This document shows positions 42,302 to 49,908 of a stretch of 64,000 nucleotides of DNA, piece after piece. Under the pieces are notes generated by a model that saw only the letters and a list, made by a program, of their open reading frames with translations, was not told where the DNA came from and did no database searches. The stretch is from Longimicrobium sp. (GTDB taxonomy: Bacteria; Gemmatimonadota; Gemmatimonadetes; Longimicrobiales; Longimicrobiaceae): the NCBI GenBank assembly GCA_036377595.1, contig DASUYB010000003.1:1-64000 (forward strand), given 5' to 3'. Numbering within the stretch: the first letter of the stretch is position 1; each line of letters begins with the position of its first letter. A program made the translations under genes and the position numbers.

Positions 42302-43219
42302 ATGTCGAAGGTGATGGATCTCGCGGGCGCGCCGGCGGCCGCGGCGGAGGCGGGCTACGGCATCGCCCCCGACGGATACCGGCTGCCGGCGGCGACGCAC
42401 GTGGGCCGCGTCCGCCTGCAGGTGGGCGACCTGGTGCGGTCGCAGGCGTGGTACGAGCAGGTGCTCGGCTTCCGCGTCCTGTCGCGCGGCGACGGCATGG
42501 CGACGCTGGCCGCGCACGGCGACGACACGCCGCTGGTGGAGCTGCACGAGCGGCCGGGCGCGAAGCCGGTGCCGCAGCGCGGGCGGGTGGGGCTGTACCA
42601 CTTCGCCATCCTGCTCCCCGACCGCGCGGCGCTGGGGCGGTTCATCTCGCACCTGGCCGACGTGGGCGAGCGCTTCGGCGCCAGCGACCACCTCGTGAGC
42701 GAGGCGCTCTATCTCCACGACCCCGACGGGCTGGGGATCGAGGTGTACGCCGACCGGCCGCGCTCGGCCTGGCGCGCCAACGGCCGCGAGCTGGCGATGG
42801 ACACCACGCCGCTCGACCTGCGCGACGTGGTGGCCTCCGCGCGCGGCGAGGCGTGGGCGGGGATGCCCGCGGGGACCACGATCGGGCACGTGCACCTGCA
42901 CGTGGGCGACCTGCGCGAGGGGGCGGCGTTCTATCACGCCGCGCTGGGGCTGGACGTGGTGGTGTGGAGCTATCCCGGCGCGCTCTTCCTCTCCGCCGGC
43001 GGCTACCACCATCACCTGGGGACGAACACCTGGGCCGGCGCCGGCGCCCGTCCCCCCGCGGACGACGAGGCGCAGCTGCTGGAGTGGGAGCTCGTCGTCC
43101 CGTCGCAGGCCGACGTCGATGCGGCGTCGCGCAGCCTCAGCGACGCCGGCTACCCGGTCGCGGACGGCGTCGTCGCCGATCCGTGGGGGACGCGGCTGCG
43201 GCTCGTGGCTGCGGGCTGA
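42302..43219 (+). CDS. VOC family dioxygenase-like protein (CatE-type)
   Basis: A 305-residue protein with two vicinal-oxygen-chelate halves: HVGRVRLQVGDLVRSQAWYE with VGLYHFAILLPDRAALGRFI, and IGHVHLHVGDLREGAAFYHA with GGYHHHLGTNTW. His and Glu metal ligands of 2,3-dioxygenases are visible (HVGRV, LYHFAI and GIEVYAD in the first half; HVHLHV and HHHLG in the second). It resembles CatE/catechol 2,3-dioxygenase proteins induced by MarR in quinone stress. It probably opens or detoxifies a catechol or quinone. ATG 42302 follows AAGGGAG; GTG 42296 is an alternative. Confidence 0.88.
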   Translation: MSKVMDLAGAPAAAAEAGYGIAPDGYRLPAATHVGRVRLQVGDLVRSQAWYEQVLGFRVLSRGDGMATLAAHGDDTPLVELHERPGAKPVPQRGRVGLYHFAILLPDRAALGRFISHLADVGERFGASDHLVSEALYLHDPDGLGIEVYADRPRSAWRANGRELAMDTTPLDLRDVVASARGEAWAGMPAGTTIGHVHLHVGDLREGAAFYHAALGLDVVVWSYPGALFLSAGGYHHHLGTNTWAGAGARPPADDEAQLLEWELVVPSQADVDAASRSLSDAGYPVADGVVADPWGTRLRLVAAG

Positions 43220-43246
43220 TCTTCGACAGAAAGCATGGAGCCGCGC

Positions 43247-43300
43247 TGAGAAACGGAGGCAGCGGAGAAGTTCTCCGCTACCTCCGTTCCCTCCGTGTGA
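43247..43300. terminator. hairpin, CACACGGAG family
   Basis: AAACGGAGGCAGCGGAGAAG pairs with TTCTCCGCTACCTCCGTT and the right end reads CCCTCCGTGTGA. It lies 28 bases after the VOC stop. The related, longer hairpin is at 49277-49356. Confidence 0.65.
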
Positions 43301-43319
43301 CCAGTGCCCGGAACGTGGA

Positions 43320-43720
43320 AGTGACGGATCAGCGGACCGCGCCGACTTCGCCGCCCAGATGAAGGCGCTGGTCGACGTGCACTACCCCGAGGCAAGGAAG
43401 ATCCGCGTCGTTCTCGACAACCTGAGCACCCACACACCCTGGATGCTGTACACGGCCTTTGCCCCCGAAGAGACGCGGCGAATCCTGCGCGAGCTCGAGT
43501 TCCGGCACACACCGAAGCACGGCAGCTGGCTGAACATGGCCGAGATCGAGCTCTCGGTGCTCAGCCGTCAGTGCCTCGACGGCCGCCTGGCAAGCCGACG
43601 GCGGTCCGGCAGCAGGCCAGCGCGTAGGAGGGTCCCCGCAACGAGGCCGGTGCAACGGTGACCTGGCGCTTCACCACGAACAAGGCGCGCGAGCGCCTGA
43701 AGTGGCTCTATCCATCATGA
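43320..43720 (+). pseudogene. IS630-family transposase fragment with frameshift
   Basis: The frame reads ADFAAQMKALVDVHYPEARK, IRVVLDNLSTHTPWMLYTAF, LEFRHTPKHGSWLNMAEIEL and SVLSRQCLDGRL, the C-terminal catalytic part of IS630 transposases (second Asp in LDNLSTH, Glu in MAEIELS). The N-terminal two-thirds is missing. After RQCLDGR the frame shifts, and the normal ending WRFTTNKARERLKWLYPS is read in another frame up to the stop at 43718-43720. It is a dead remnant. Confidence 0.88.
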
Positions 43721-43825
43721 CTTACGTGGTGGACTAATAGCTTCTTTCCGTTCCCTTCGCCCCTCGGCGAGAAGCTCCTGCATGCTGCGGCGGGCCTCCG
43801 CCGCTCGCGGCTGGCGTGCGGCCCG

Positions 43826-44704
43826 TCACCCGCTACGCAATGCCGGGGAGCCTCCGTCCGACGCGGTCGCGGCCCCGCCCAGGCAGCGGAGAGCCAGTTC
43901 CCGGGGTTGAAGCTCGCGAGCCTGCGAGGGCGTGCCCCCCATCACGGTGCGGAACTGGCGCCGCAGCGTCTCGGCCGAGCCGTAGCCGAGTGCATGCACC
44001 GCGCGCTGGATCGTGCTGCCGTGGCGTAGCAGGTCGGCCGCTTCGAGGACCCTCAGCCCGTGCAGGAACCGGAGCGGCGGGAAGAAGCCCGAGCCGTGGA
44101 CCATCCGTACGAATTGTTTCCTGCCCAGGCCGCTGTCCCGCAGCAACCCCGCAAGGGTGGCGTGCGGCCGCGCCGAGGTGAGCTCGGATCTGGCCAGGCG
44201 CGCCAGAGCCGGAGGCAGCCGGCAGGCGCTCACCACCAGGTCCGCGAGCTCGGAGCGCGAGGCGTACGCCAGGGCGGCGGTGAGCCGCCGGGCCAGCCCG
44301 CGCGCATCCTCGTCGCCTGCCACCGCCATTCCGGAAAGCTCGAAGTGCCGCGGCACATGGCACAGCAGGTCCAGGGCGGGTGTCGCCGGCCGGGAGAGAA
44401 GCGCGAATACGGTGAAGCGGCACCCTGCCAGGTGGGCCGTATCGAGCCACGCGGCGGATGCTGCCGGATCCGGCGCGAAGTCGTGGACCAGCAGGGCGCG
44501 CGACACGTCCGGCCAGCCCACCTCAGGACATGGTTTCGGTGGGCCGAGCCGGAGCTCGATTCGCGCCAGCCGTGCCGCGCGCGAGACCTCCGCTGCCAGC
44601 AGGTCGGAGGAGAGGACCGCGACGATGATGGAGGACCGAATCTGAGGCTCTCCGGCGCAGAAATCAGGCTCCCCGCTCGTATCCCCGGGCTCCACCTTGG
44701 CCAT
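43826..44704 (-). CDS. AraC-type helix-turn-helix regulator
   Basis: A 292-residue protein. The C-terminal 100 residues are an AraC-type DNA-binding domain: LRDSGLGRKQFVRMVHGSGF and HALGYGSAETLRRQFRTVMG, ending GTPSQAREL. The N-terminal 150 residues have no recognised sensor; they contain a conserved-looking ARLARIELRLGPP and HVPRHFELSGMAVAGDEDAR. It is divergent from the gene at 44824 and may control it and the metallopeptidase. The start ATG 44704 is not strongly supported. Confidence 0.8.
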   Translation of the reverse strand: MAKVEPGDTSGEPDFCAGEPQIRSSIIVAVLSSDLLAAEVSRAARLARIELRLGPPKPCPEVGWPDVSRALLVHDFAPDPAASAAWLDTAHLAGCRFTVFALLSRPATPALDLLCHVPRHFELSGMAVAGDEDARGLARRLTAALAYASRSELADLVVSACRLPPALARLARSELTSARPHATLAGLLRDSGLGRKQFVRMVHGSGFFPPLRFLHGLRVLEAADLLRHGSTIQRAVHALGYGSAETLRRQFRTVMGGTPSQARELQPRELALRCLGGAATASDGGSPALRSG

Positions 44705-44823
44705 GGTGCCGGAGACCCGCACCGTCCGCACGGAGACAATCAATATAGGTGGAAGCCCGGGCACCGTCAGCCAAACACATGTCGTTCCGCGCGGTTCCGG
44801 AACGGCTGGGGAACCGACAACCG

Positions 44824-45123
44824 ATGCCGACCCTGAAGATCGATCTGCGAGAGGGTTTCGACGGCGACACCGTGCTCGTGCGCGTGGGCGGGCGGGAGGT
44901 GTACCGCCGCTCGGGCGTGCGCACCAACTATTCGATCGGGCTGGCGGATCGGGTGGAGACGGAGGTCGGCCCCGGCCCCGTCGAAGTACGCGTGGAGCTG
45001 CCCGAGCGCGGAACGGCCGGCGGGTACGCCACCCGGCCGGAGGAAGGGACGGTGGTGGCGGTGGCGCTCGATTCAGGCAGACGGCCGGTGATCCGGCAGG
45101 TGGCCGAAACGCCCTACCTCTGA
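44824..45123 (+). CDS. small protein of unknown function
   Basis: A 99-residue protein beginning MPTLKIDLREGFDGDTVLVR. The pattern of short beta strands (GREVYRRSGVRTNYSIGLAD, EVRVELPERG, TVVAVALDSGRRPVIRQVAE) suggests a compact beta-sandwich. I recognise no family. It is in line with the metallopeptidase gene 117 bases downstream and probably co-transcribed with it. ATG 44824 is chosen because homology-like beta structure starts there; ATG 44779 is an in-frame alternative. Confidence 0.6.
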   Translation: MPTLKIDLREGFDGDTVLVRVGGREVYRRSGVRTNYSIGLADRVETEVGPGPVEVRVELPERGTAGGYATRPEEGTVVAVALDSGRRPVIRQVAETPYL

Positions 45124-45240
45124 GGCCGGTGCCTGCCCCGGAGGGCATTGCGCCGGCACGTCCATCGACAGCGAACAGGAGCGAACGAGGAACCCGCAAC
45201 CGCCCTTCCGGCTTTCGCAACAATGAGACAGGAGGTTCCT

Positions 45241-47460
45241 ATGTCAGTGGTGGATCCCACCCAGGTGGCCGCCGCGGAGCCGACCGCGCTCGACCCGGAG
45301 CTCGGCGCCGCGGACGGCTGGACGCAAAGAACCGAGATCAAGGCCGGGGAGCCACACACGGAGCGTGTAGAGGTCGTCCGCGTCTTCGGCGGGCCGGCCG
45401 AAGCGCCCGCTGGGGGCGCGGCGATGGCGGTGCCGCCTCCCGCGCTTGCCGTGCCCACCCGCACGGTGAGCGGACGCTATCGCAGCGAGGGCACCACGCT
45501 GCTCGAGGTGAGAGTCGACGTCGACGGCCCAAGGCCACTGCGGCGCCTCAGCGGCGACGTCTACACCCGGTCCGGCGCCACGCTCTACTACTTCGGCTCC
45601 TTCAGGGTCGACACCCTGAAGTTCGCCAGCACGACCGACGCGGTGGTGGTGGAGGGAACGGGAATCTTCACCTGGGGCACGTCAGCCCCTCGCGTGCGGG
45701 TGACCATCCCCCGGTCCAGCGTCCTCGATCCGCCGGAGGACGCGCTGGTGGAGTTCCTGACCCCGGGCGGTTTTCCGGGAGGTATGTATACCTGCTCATT
45801 CGAGTCGAGCCTGTTCCGCACCGTGCAGCTCGAGGAAGACAGCGTGGCCGGAGTGACGCCGTTCAGCAGCTACTACACCGGGTGGCTCCCGTCGCCACCT
45901 CCCGCGCGCACGCTCAGCGTCGTGGCATCGTACGCGGAAGCGGGGATCGAGATGCAGCCGGCCAGCCTGCGCAATCTCGTCTCCACGGCGGGAATCGGCC
46001 CGAGCTGGAGCGACACCGAGCTGCACAACGCGATGGTCGCGAACTTCAGCCTCTGGGCCGACGTGCCGCAGTGGAAGGTCTGGATGTTCCATGCGCTGCT
46101 GCACGACGCGGGACCCGGGCTGCTCGGCATCATGTTCGACCAGCAGGGACCACAGCGGCAGGGGTGCGCCGCGTTCTACGCGGGGCTGGGCGGTACCACT
46201 CCCGAGCGGCTGCGTCTGCAGCTCTACACCTGCGTGCACGAGTTGGGGCACTGCTTCAACCTGTTCCACTCGTTCCACAAGGAGTTCATGAACCCCCCGC
46301 AGCCGAACCGGCCGCTCGCGCTTTCGTGGATGAACTACCCGTTCATCTATCCCTCCGGCGAGGCGGCATTCTGGGCGGCGTTCCCGTTCCAGTTCGACAC
46401 CCCGGAGCTGGTGCACCTGCGCCACGGATTCCGCGCCAACGTCATCATGGGCGGCAACCCCTTCGGAACCGGCGCGGCGCTCGAGGCGGTCGAGGTGTTC
46501 GAACCGCCGGTGGAAGACAACTCGGGTCTGCTGCTGGAGCTGCGCGGCCGGCCGGGCTTCGTGCTCGGGGAACCGGTGCGCGTGGAGTTGAAGCTGTCGT
46601 CGACGGACCTGCGCGGTCGGGTGGCTCACGCCAACCTGCACCCGAATTTCGGGTTCGTGCAGGTGGCCATCCGCCAGCCGGGCGGTCGGGTGGTGCTGTA
46701 CCGGCCGATGATCGAGCACTGCGCCATCCCCGCCCGGAGGCGGCTCCGTGGAGGAGGCCCCGCATTGTACGAGAGCGCCTACGTCGGCTACGGGAAGGAT
46801 GGCCTGTACTTCGACACCCCGGGAATGTACCAGCTCCGCGCCGTGTATCACGCGCCGGACGGATCGCGCGTGGTCTCGAACACCCTCGCGCTGCGCATCC
46901 GCTCGCCCGTGACCCGCAAGGACGATGCGGTGGCCGACCTGCTGCTGGGGGAGGAACAGGGCGCGCTGTTCTACCTGAACGGCTCCGATTCGCCCTTCCT
47001 CCGCCGCGGCAGCGAGGCGCTGGAGACCGTGCTGGAGCACCACGGAGACCATCCGCTGGCCACCTACGCACGGGTAGTGCGCGGCGCGAACGCCCTGCGC
47101 GAGTTCAAGACCATCACGCCCGACGGACGCATCCGGGCCCGCGCTCCGGACCACGCAGCCGCGATTCGCGACCTCGGCGCCGCCGTCGAGGAGAACCAGG
47201 CGGAGCAGGTGCTGGACAACATCGCGCTGAACCGAACCATGCGCCGTCTCGCCGACGCGTACGAGGGCGCCGGTGACGAGGCGCAGGCGGTGGCCGTTGC
47301 GGACCGGATGGTGGATTACTTCCGCGGCAAGGGCCTCAACCCGGCCGTGTTGGCCACGGTGGAGGCACAAGCGGCGGCGTACGCGCCCGGTGAAGGCCAC
47401 CTGAGCGCGCCAGAGCGGTGGGCTCGCTCCAACCACCTGGAGCTGCCGCCGGAGCGGTGA
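45241..47460 (+). CDS. zincin-type metallopeptidase-like protein
   Basis: A 739-residue protein with no signal peptide. It contains the zinc motif VHELGHCFNLFHSFH (H333, E334, H337, H343), the HExxHxxNxxH variant of a metzincin site, with Asn where Gly is usual. Before it is a beta-rich N-terminal region (TRTVSGRYRSEGTTLLEVRV, GTGIFTWGTSAPRVRVTIPR). After it come the Met-turn-like ALSWMNYPF and another beta domain (EDNSGLLLELRGRPGFVLGE) similar to immunoglobulin-like folds. The C-terminal 120 residues are helical. AGGAGG precedes ATG 45241. A strong terminator follows. Confidence 0.78.
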   Translation: MSVVDPTQVAAAEPTALDPELGAADGWTQRTEIKAGEPHTERVEVVRVFGGPAEAPAGGAAMAVPPPALAVPTRTVSGRYRSEGTTLLEVRVDVDGPRPLRRLSGDVYTRSGATLYYFGSFRVDTLKFASTTDAVVVEGTGIFTWGTSAPRVRVTIPRSSVLDPPEDALVEFLTPGGFPGGMYTCSFESSLFRTVQLEEDSVAGVTPFSSYYTGWLPSPPPARTLSVVASYAEAGIEMQPASLRNLVSTAGIGPSWSDTELHNAMVANFSLWADVPQWKVWMFHALLHDAGPGLLGIMFDQQGPQRQGCAAFYAGLGGTTPERLRLQLYTCVHELGHCFNLFHSFHKEFMNPPQPNRPLALSWMNYPFIYPSGEAAFWAAFPFQFDTPELVHLRHGFRANVIMGGNPFGTGAALEAVEVFEPPVEDNSGLLLELRGRPGFVLGEPVRVELKLSSTDLRGRVAHANLHPNFGFVQVAIRQPGGRVVLYRPMIEHCAIPARRRLRGGGPALYESAYVGYGKDGLYFDTPGMYQLRAVYHAPDGSRVVSNTLALRIRSPVTRKDDAVADLLLGEEQGALFYLNGSDSPFLRRGSEALETVLEHHGDHPLATYARVVRGANALREFKTITPDGRIRARAPDHAAAIRDLGAAVEENQAEQVLDNIALNRTMRRLADAYEGAGDEAQAVAVADRMVDYFRGKGLNPAVLATVEAQAAAYAPGEGHLSAPERWARSNHLELPPER

Positions 47461-47482
47461 TCGCTCCCGCGCGGAGCCACCC

Positions 47483-47515
47483 GGAGCCGGACCGCGAGGT
47501 CCGGCTCCGTATTTT
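47483..47515 (+). terminator. intrinsic terminator after the metallopeptidase gene
   Basis: GGAGCCGGACC pairs with GGTCCGGCTCC around GCGA, followed by GTATTTTT. It is a perfect 11-bp G+C stem with a T-tract, 22 bases after the stop. Confidence 0.92.
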
Positions 47516-47849
47516 TCCGGGGCCGGCCGCGGATCGCCGATGACTCGTTCGCGACGGGCCCGCTCGTGCGCGGCGTCCGCCACGGATCGATCAGTGAGGA
47601 CGAAGCACGGACGACGACCGGCGGAGCAAGGTGGCGGGCGCCGAATCAGGAACGGACGCGAGCCCCGCACCCGAGCTCCGCGAGATGTGACGGCCGAGAG
47701 CGCGACCCTGGCGGCGAATAGATCGCGATCCACACAACGTTCCCACCAAAACGTGGCCGGCGATGAATCCGCCTACGAGGGCGGCGAGCGCGATGTCGCC
47801 CCCCCGGCTCCGCACGCAACGCGGTACAGCGGACCGCGAAGGCGAGCAG

Positions 47850-47893
47850 AGAAAAAAGGGGAGCAGCCGGGCTGTGGCTGCTCCCCCCCTGTT
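47850..47893 (-). terminator. intrinsic terminator of the precursor at 48066
   Basis: Read on the minus strand, GGGGAGCAGCC and GGCTGCTCCCC form an 11-bp stem with a 7-base loop and are followed by TTTTTT. It is about 175 bases downstream of the precursor stop. Confidence 0.85.
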
Positions 47894-48065
47894 GGTGTGG
47901 GATAGAGTGTTGTGGGACAGGTTAGCCGTGAAAGTGCGACATCTCAGCGTGCGATTCCCGGTAGGGCCGTTCCGGAAAATCAAGGACTACAAGGGTTTTC
48001 GGCACACGCGCCGATTACTCTCCTGACTCCGTGCGACCCTCTTCCGTCTGTGCGAAATCAGCGAA

Positions 48066-48329
48066 TCACCAGCACTCGCAGAGGCGCTGCGAGCCGGTGG
48101 CGCAGGTGATCTCGTTGGTGCCCGGACAGCCGCAGGTAGCTGCCCCGCTGCAGGCGTAGGTGCCGCAACCCTGGGTATCGCACGGCCCGCCCTCGTCGGT
48201 GCAGCCGCAGAGACGCTGCCCGGCGGTGGTGCTGTCGAACCCGTTCACCGTCCCGCCCCGTGACTCCTTTTCCGCCGTGGAGAACGATTCCACGCCCAGG
48301 TCGTCGATCGTCAGCCGCAGCTTCTTCAT
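48066..48329 (-). CDS. pinensin-like lanthipeptide precursor, 10 Cys
   Basis: An 87-residue peptide, leader MKKLRLTIDDLGVESFSTAE, the closest of the set to the pinensin leader consensus. The core has ten Cys with many Gly, Ser and Thr (RLCGCTDEGGPCDTQGCG, CSGAATCGCPG, CATGSQRLCECW). GGGAGACAGCG precedes ATG 48329. It stands alone, far from the other precursors, with its own terminator. Confidence 0.83.
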   Translation of the reverse strand: MKKLRLTIDDLGVESFSTAEKESRGGTVNGFDSTTAGQRLCGCTDEGGPCDTQGCGTYACSGAATCGCPGTNEITCATGSQRLCECW

Positions 48330-48481
48330 CGCTGTCTCCCATGCTCATGCGGGTTCCGCCGCGATGGCGCGTCGTGCCCTTCGCTTGGCTGTCACCCACG
48401 GTTTGCGCCTGAAAATCATACCTGCCCGGATCACGGGTGCGCAACACCAGTTTGTCTGCCTGGGACAAACACGGGAGGAAT

Positions 48482-48546
48482 GGCTCACGCAGAGTCAGCA
48501 GGGTAAGCAGCTGGTTCACCGCTGACTTGCTGACTCTGCGTGAGCC
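48482..48546. terminator. long hairpin, CACGCAGAGTCAGCAG family
   Basis: GGCTCACGCAGAGTCAGCAG pairs with CTGACTCTGCGTGAGCC, a stem of about 25 bp with mismatches. The stop and last nine codons of the gene at 48516 lie within its arms. Confidence 0.75.
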
Positions 48547-49118
48547 TTGTTGTTGTTCCAGGATGCGTCGAGGAGGCGCACGGCGGGGAGCGCGGCGGCC
48601 ATCCCCGCCGTCATCCCGGCGACCATCACGAGGTGCATCGCGGCGGCGCTCGGCGGGGAGAGCAGCGCGCCCGCGGCCGCCATCCCGCCCACCATCGCCG
48701 CGGCGGCGAGGAGGTGCGCGGCGGCCCGGCGCGCGCGGCCCCCGCGGCAGAGCGGCGCGCAGGTCCAGCGGCAGGCGGCGGCGCAGGTCAGCAGCATCAC
48801 GACCGTCGCCGCGCTCCAGGCGGCGGGGGCGGCGGCCGCGTGCGTCATCCCCGCGGCGTGCGCGGCGGGAACGCGGAAGAGCCATCCCCCCACGATCATC
48901 CCCAGTCCCCCGAACGCGGCGGTGGCGATCAGCAGGTCGGCGCGGGCGAGGCGCGCGCGCCGGTCCCAAGCGAGCGCGCAGGCCAGCGCGGCCGCGGCGG
49001 CGAGCGGAACGGCGCCCGCGCCCAGCGCCACGCCCTGCGCCAGCACCGCCGCCGCCACGATCGCCGCCGGCAGCGAGGGAAGACGCATCCGGGCATCGTC
49101 GCGGCGCGGCACGCCCAT
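48516..49118 (-). CDS. small integral membrane protein of unknown function
   Basis: A 200-residue, Ala-rich protein with six hydrophobic segments, among them LPAAIVAAAVLAQGVALGAG, LLIATAAFGGLGMIVGGWLF, ATVVMLLTCAAACRW and LVMVAGMTAGMAAALP. The His-free Cys cluster TCAAACRWTCAPLCRGG separates the third and fourth segments. No family is recognised. The C-terminal KAHAESASQR is encoded by a repeat hairpin. ATG 49118 or 49088 may be the start. Confidence 0.55.
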   Translation of the reverse strand: MGVPRRDDARMRLPSLPAAIVAAAVLAQGVALGAGAVPLAAAAALACALAWDRRARLARADLLIATAAFGGLGMIVGGWLFRVPAAHAAGMTHAAAAPAAWSAATVVMLLTCAAACRWTCAPLCRGGRARRAAAHLLAAAAMVGGMAAAGALLSPPSAAAMHLVMVAGMTAGMAAALPAVRLLDASWNNNKAHAESASQR

Positions 49119-49276
49119 TCCGCACGCGCGCGGGGCGTCGGCGGGAAGGCCGGCGGGGGTCGGTGGTGGGGTCACGGGACCGAAGCGGAAGGAGGGAGAA
49201 CGTCGCTGCCGTTGCTCATGATGGACGGACCCGCACCGCTGAATTTCCCTCCGGCGATCACAAAAGACAACGAATT

Positions 49277-49356
49277 TCACACGGAGGAAACGGAGGGAAC
49301 GGAGGGAAGGGAGAAGCTTTTGTCCTTCCTCCGTTACCTCCGTTCCCTCCGTGTGA
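49277..49356. terminator. long hairpin, CACACGGAG family, at the 3' end of the eCIS block
   Basis: The left arm begins TCACACGGAGGAAACGGAGG and the right arm ends CCTCCGTTCCCTCCGTGTGA. The stem is about 33 bp with mismatches and a loop containing AAGCTTTTGT. It lies 49 bases after the stop at 49405. Confidence 0.75.
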
Positions 49357-49404
49357 TGACATTCTGTTGACTGACCTGGCGATGCACGTCAATCAGCGAA
49401 ATGG

Positions 49405-49893
49405 TCAGGCAGAGGGATTTTCAGGTATGGTGGGCGGCGTCTCACCGACGGCGGGCTTGCGCGGCCTGGAGGCGATGGTGCCCGGCATCACCTTCGGCGT
49501 CCCCCCCGGCGTGACCGTGCCGGTGGTGCCGGTGGCGCCCGTGGCGCCGCCCGGCCCCGGCTCCGCAGGAAAGCCCGAAGGCGGGCGGATGGGCGGGACG
49601 CGCGGCCGCGGCGTCGTCTTCGGCTTGGCCTTCGCCCTGGCCTTGCGCGTCTTCTCCGCCTTCCCCTTCCCCGCCTTGTCGAGCGGGACCACCTGCTTCG
49701 TCTTCACGTCCACCTTGCCGCGGTGGATCTGCCGCAGGTCGTTGAAGCCGGCGTCGGGCGGCAGGGTGACCTCGAGCGCCTGCTCCCCCGTCTTCAGGTC
49801 CACCCACGGGTGCTCGCGCCCGCGCGGAAGCTCGGCCACCTGCGCGGTGGCCACGATGTTCCCCTGCGCGTCGTAGCGTACGAACGTGCGCAT
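49405..49893 (-). CDS. small eCIS-associated protein with Pro/Gly-rich tail
   Basis: A 162-residue protein in line with the fibre gene (15 bases downstream). The N-terminal 70 residues are compact (MRTFVRYDAQGNIVATAQVA, ELPRGREHPWVDLKTGEQAL). A Lys-rich linker (KAGKGKAEKTRKARAKAKPK) leads to a Pro/Gly/Thr-rich tail with collagen-like GATGATGTTGTVTPG. No family is recognised. The position suggests a fibre-end accessory or chaperone. Confidence 0.6.
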   Translation of the reverse strand: MRTFVRYDAQGNIVATAQVAELPRGREHPWVDLKTGEQALEVTLPPDAGFNDLRQIHRGKVDVKTKQVVPLDKAGKGKAEKTRKARAKAKPKTTPRPRVPPIRPPSGFPAEPGPGGATGATGTTGTVTPGGTPKVMPGTIASRPRKPAVGETPPTIPENPSA

Positions 49894-49908
49894 CTGCGTC
49901 TTCCTTTG

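Larger units (their letters stand above)
47461..48065. other. 605-base gap between metallopeptidase and precursor
   Basis: It contains the two terminators, at 47483-47515 (plus) and 47850-47893 (minus). I see no gene between; one minus frame covers the area without features. 47935-47990 contains a tRNA-tail-like word (GTGCGATTCCCGG) that I do not call as a tRNA. Confidence 0.6.

Noticed and set aside
47591-47983. 130-codon minus-strand frame
   Set aside because: It covers a terminator and repeat-like DNA, has no domain, and resembles read-through of non-coding sequence.
47935-47990. Possible tRNA 3' end (GTGCGATTCCCGG followed by an A+T-richer tail)
   Set aside because: The T-loop consensus GTTCGANTC is not matched and no acceptor or anticodon arm could be folded upstream. 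At most it is a decayed attachment-site remnant.
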